A stretch of 64,000 nucleotides of DNA, taken from assembly GCA_963995525.1 (NCBI GenBank), contig OZ023209.1, positions 16,659,270 through 16,723,269 of the forward strand. The letters are read 5' to 3'. Positions 60,401 to 64,000 of the stretch are shown piece after piece. The notes beneath the pieces are model-generated. The model had not been told where the DNA came from. It made no database searches and saw only the letters and a program-made list of their open reading frames with translations. The DNA comes from Escarpia spicata. Its lineage: Eukaryota; Annelida; Polychaeta; Sabellida; Siboglinidae. Both the position numbers and the translations under genes were made by a program. Numbering within the stretch: the stretch's first letter is position 1; each line of letters begins with the position of its first letter.

Positions 60401-60700
60401 CCAGCATGTGCACTACAAATTTTGTCTTGGCATATTAATGTATATCCATCTATTTGAAAAAAATGAAGTGTCAGCCTCTTCATCGAGCCATATTTCCTGT
60501 AAACATAGAGCATTAATATCTTCTGAATGTCTCTAGCTTTATTTTAATTTTGTCAATTTTTGCACTTAAACTGTGACAGTTTAGGCTTAGCAAAATAAAT
60601 TTTCTTTGCTTGTTCATTAAATGGTTTATTAAATTATCATCATCAAAGTATGATGAATGTTGAAATGGTTCAATATCCCCATCTTCATTCGTTACATCCT
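57465..60700 (-). mobile_element. CR1-like LINE (family B), near full length, decayed
   Basis: On the minus strand: an endonuclease start near 60640 (ILLSLNCHSLSAKIDKIKIK), then DGYTLICQD and HAGLAIYLSNKYNYKS (60513-60283). The endonuclease end is at 60193-59642 (TRLSEYHITLIDNVL, VSDHFSYFL) followed by the linker. RT pieces: SNYRP-like region near 59040, SQYGFRKKHSTELAPLEII (59021-58836), then SILGPLLFIMYINDIAV and the catalytic FITYADDTTF (58762-58328), and ECVNDLNLLGITINNHLNW. The C-terminal RNNLYMSRFKHEFANK is at 58102-57815. The 3' end is an AAATAAATTGA stretch near 57480. Multiple frameshifts and stops. It differs clearly from family A. Confidence 0.85.
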
Positions 60701-60811
60701 ATTTTAATATGTGATAGAGATCATTTTTCTCTAGACCACCAAATTGCGCTAAGAAATAATTGTTATCTACCATATTGGAAAATTGAATAAATAATAGTGC
60801 TCCATGTTTAC

Positions 60812-62015
60812 AGCACATATCGTATAGACATATACAGCACACATCGTATAGACATAGACAGCACACATCGTATAGACATAGACAGCACACATCGTATAGA
60901 CATATACAGCACACATCGTATAGACATAGACAGCACACATCGTATAGACATAGACAGGACACATCGTATAGACATATACAGCACACATCGTATAGACATA
61001 GACAGCACACATCGTATAGACATATACAGCACACATCGTATAGACATAGACAGCACACATCGTATAGACATAGACAGCACACATCGTATAGACATATACA
61101 GCACACATCGTATAGACATAGACAGCACACATCGTATAGACATAGACAGCACACATCGTATAGACATATACAGCACACATCGTATAGACATATACAGCAC
61201 ACATCGTATAGACATAGACAGGACACATCGTATAGACATAGACAGCACACATCGTATAGACATAGACAGCACACATCGTATAGACATATACAGCACACAT
61301 CGTATAGACATAGACAGCACACATCGTATAGACATAGACAGCACACATCGTATAGACATAGACAGCACACATCGTATAGACATAGACAGCACACATCGTA
61401 TAGACATAGACAGCACACATCGTATAGACATATACAGCACACATCGTATAGACATAGACAGCACACATCGTATAGACATAGAGCACACATCGTATAGACA
61501 TAGACAGCACACATCGTATAGACATAGACAGCACACATCGTATAGACATAGACAGCACACATCGTATAGACATAGACAGCACACATCGTATAGACATATA
61601 CAGCACACATCGTATAGACATAGACAGCACACATCGTATAGACATAGACAGCACACATCGTATAGACATAGACAGCACACATCGTATAGACATATACAGC
61701 ACACATCGTATAGACATAGACAGCACACATCGTATAGACATAGACAGCACACATCGTATAGACATATACAGCACACATCGTATAGACATATACAGCACAC
61801 ATCGTATAGACATAGACAGCACACATCGTATAGACATATACAGCACACATCGTATAGACATAGACAGCACACATCGTATAGACATAGACAGCACACATCG
61901 TATAGACATAGACAGCACACATCGTATAGACATAGACAGCACACATCGTATAGACATAGACAGCACACATCGTATAGACATAGACAGCACACATCGTATA
62001 GACATAGACAGGACG
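60812..62015. repeat. 24-bp minisatellite, about 50 units
   Basis: Units run from one CACACATCG to the next and contain TATAGACATAGACAG or TATAGACATATACAG. Three units have GGACAC in place of GCACAC. One unit near 61485 lacks two bases (CATAGAGCACAC). Because 24 is divisible by 3, frames stay open for over 400 codons on both strands (MCAVYVYT and IDIDSTHR repeats) except where the short unit shifts them. No composition or start context supports a real protein. Confidence 0.97.
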
Positions 62016-62680
62016 TTGCGAAAGAGCTGCACAAGCTATACCATGAGCATAATACAAATATATTTCATAAAAGAGTATATTACGAATATTCCGCATTCAA
62101 ATATAACACACTATACTTATTGCATCAGCACAAAATGTGTGAAAGTAAAGTACAGCATATGTACTGCCACAACAAGAACATAGAGTGAGAATATCGTAAG
62201 TATATTGAACAAAGCACAAACTGATTATTGCGTAGACACTAAGCTTTGGGGAATTACTATATATAATGCACTGTCCCCAAAAATAAAAATGAAAAATAAC
62301 TAACACTAAAGGTAGTGAAAAGAAAATGTATAGATATTGCCCTCCCACAAACATGAAAACAACGTGAACATTGACTGTATATCATAGACTAAAATGTAAA
62401 TAATATCAACAATACCTGTAGACTAAAATGTAAATAATATCAAATTGCACTATTTTCATACAATGTCATTTCATGTGGGGCAGTTCGCTCAAGAGTAAAT
62501 GTCAGCAAAAAACATATATCAAAAACATGAAATGATTTATACAAAAACATCATGGGTTCTATAAAATACTGTAAATATATACATTGTGGATGTGAATAAT
62601 AATTACAAAAAGATGAGTCTTCATTAAAAAAAGTTGTTTTCCGGATCAATTCTTGAGCCAAGCTCATGTAGATTGTCATC
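62016..62680. other. No recognisable gene
   Basis: AT-rich spacer with a small direct repeat, AGACTAAAATGTAAATAAT, twice near 62387-62440. Confidence 0.45.
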
Positions 62681-62689
62681 TTGAAATAC

Positions 62690-62900
62690 ATTTAGACTAA
62701 CAGTATTTTCACTAAATCAATATCGGTTATCAAGCTATCATAAAATTGTAGTGTATTCTCACTATTACTATCATCATTCACATACGTTGGATTTGTGTCC
62801 ATACTATTGCATAGTGAGCATTCAATTACATAATTGTTTACATGTTCCATATGTATTCCACATAAACACTGTGTGTTTGCCATTGGGACAGGTTGCATCT
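62690..62900 (-). mobile_element. Possible LINE C-terminal fragment
   Basis: The minus frame contains CLCGIHMEHVNNYVIECSLC, similar in layout to the C-x2-C...H-x(4)-C motif near the C-terminus of some LINE polyproteins. There is no other support. Confidence 0.35.
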
Positions 62901-64000
62901 ATTTAAACTAGATTCGCAGGGGGGACTCACAGAAAATCCTGAAAATGGAGGCATAGATAAAGACAGCACAAATAAATCAACAAATAACAGTCTGGAAAAC
63001 TCTTCTGAAGCTGGATATAAATGTGTTTGTTTAAATGCAAGGAGTATAGTAAACAAAATAAATGAACTAAACATTATGATAGAAGATATTGACCCTCATA
63101 TAATAGGTGTAACCGAATCCTGGACCACCACCGATATATCAGATGCCGAATTGGGACTGACAGGATATGTAATGTTTAGAAAAGATAGAATAGGAAGAAA
63201 GGGAGGTGGAGTTATTTTATATATTAAAGAATCTATTCAGGCTTATGAAATAAAATTAGAAAGAGAAGCAGATTGCGAAGAAGCTGTTTGGTGTAACATA
63301 GTTACAGGAAACTCAACGTTAACAGTTGGGTTAGTTTATCGAAGTCCAAACATAAGCATAGAAGAGAATGAAAAAATACAAAACGCTATAAGGGAAGTAA
63401 GCAAACGGGACTGTATTATTATGGGGGATTTTAACCATGGGCATATACAATGGAAATCTCTACAGAGTATGGGGAGAGAGGACCACAAGTTTTTAGTTTT
63501 AGTTCAAGATACATTCCTTTCTCAACATGTGCTAGAACCAAACAGGGGTGAGAATGTGTTAGACATAGTTTTGTCCTCACAGAATGAATTAGTTGACAAT
63601 GTCAAGATATGTGAGCCACTGGGGAGTAGCGATCACAACCAGATACATTTTACCATCAAAGTAAAATCAGAAAGGGGGTAGCAAAAAGCAGTATAGGAGA
63701 AATTTCCACAAAGGAAGGTATAAGGACATGAGGAAATATTTAGCAAAGATAGACTGGAATAAGACACTGAAAAATAAGACGGCAACAGAATGTTGGAATA
63801 TATTAAAGAGTGAAATTAAGTGCATAATCGATAAATTTGTACCCTTCAAAAAATAAGGAAAACGGTCCAAAAAGAAACACTTATCGAAAGAAGCCATTAG
63901 AAAAATTAAGTATAAACAAATGATGTGGAAGTCATATAGATGTACTGGAAATGGTGAAGACTACAACAGTTATAAAGAAGCACTTAACCAAGCTACAGCT
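62889..64000 (+). mobile_element. CR1-like LINE (family A), endonuclease part, runs off the window
   Basis: An open frame at 62893-63681 (262 codons) encodes the endonuclease: CVCLNARSIVNKINELNIM, DIDPHIIGVTESWTTTDI, GRKGGGVILYIKES, LTVGLVYRSPNIS, CIIMGDFNHGHIQW and SSDHNQIHFTIK. The catalytic Glu, Asp and final SDH are all present. A frameshift follows at 63681 (SERG stop), then the linker continues (DMRKYLAKIDWNKTLKNK) with a stop near 63855. It aligns with 7297-7690 and with the minus-strand copy at 10.5-11.3 kb. The RT should lie beyond the window. Confidence 0.88.

Noticed and set aside
60812..62015. CRISPR-like array
   Set aside because: There are no unique spacers: whole units repeat head to tail. 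The window is eukaryotic.
60699..62188. Open frames of 408-465 codons on both strands
   Set aside because: They are entirely made by a 24-bp tandem repeat, which stays open in several frames because 24 is a multiple of three. There is no gene-like composition outside the array.
62692..62898. CLCGIHMEHVNNYVIECSLC as a member of the cysteine-rich family
   Set aside because: The spacing does not match C-x3-C-x6-C-x4-C, and there is no signal peptide or splice acceptor. A LINE tail is likelier.
62893..63681. 262-codon frame as a host nuclease gene
   Set aside because: It is the endonuclease domain of a CR1-like LINE, with matching copies at 7.3 and 10.5 kb.

Overview
The window is animal nuclear DNA, not bacterial. 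It is AT-rich and gene-poor, has split genes with GT-AG introns, and holds many non-LTR retrotransposons, long dinucleotide microsatellites and minisatellites. The mix of CR1, L2 and RTE retroelements, a tRNA-derived SINE, a pogo-like transposase remnant and very long CA/GT tracts suits a marine invertebrate, perhaps a mollusc or another lophotrochozoan. That placement is inference; no gene here fixes the species. One 200-base run of N (10338-10537) is an assembly gap.

The only host genes I can support are four members of one family of small secreted cysteine-rich proteins: about 13.6-14.6 kb (+ strand, C-terminal half broken), 25.2-25.5 kb (-), 36.5-36.8 kb (-) and 39.0-39.7 kb (-). In three of them a tiny first exon carries the start of the signal peptide and is followed by a phase-0 intron with the same CTG|GTGAGTTG junction. 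The second exon carries the pattern C-x3-C-x6-C-x4-C-x(11-13)-C-x6-C-x3-C. Several of these exons are absent from a plain ORF listing because they have no in-frame ATG. I do not recognise the family.

The most striking structure is a 14.2-kb insertion (41049-55240). It is almost wholly an inverted repeat: two arms of about 6.9 kb around a 366-base spacer. It begins 5'-AG, ends CT-3', and is bounded exactly by a 6-base direct repeat, GGTAGC. Six-base target duplications and 5'-AG ends are features of Maverick/Polinton elements, so I read it as a foldback, non-autonomous Polinton-like element. Each arm carries short terminal repeats, a CAG run, two small decayed gene-like units with poly(A) signals, and a mosaic of 34-bp and 21-bp minisatellites with a ~165-bp AT-rich module.

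The rest by region: 0-1.45 kb, 3' end of a CR1/Jockey-like LINE; 3.05-6.5 kb, RTE-type LINE (-); 7.3-9.1, 10.5-11.7, 15.8-16.1, 38.2-38.35 and 62.9-64.0 kb, copies of one CR1-like family; 12.95-13.2 kb, long CA tract; 16.3-19.2 kb, microsatellites, RTE and LINE scraps; 21.1-21.3 kb, C2H2 zinc-finger remnant; 22.2-23.4 kb, a second RTE-like remnant (-); 23.6 kb, SINE; 26.5-26.9 kb, TA and TG tracts inside inverted repeats; 27.4-30.0 kb, a scattered GATACC/CGCGAAAC motif; 31.7-35.0 kb, a young L2-like LINE (-) with 37-bp repeats at its 5' end; 56.0-56.8 kb, pogo-like transposase pseudogene (-); 57.5-60.7 kb, a decayed CR1-like LINE (-); 60.8-62.0 kb, a 24-bp minisatellite of about 50 units.
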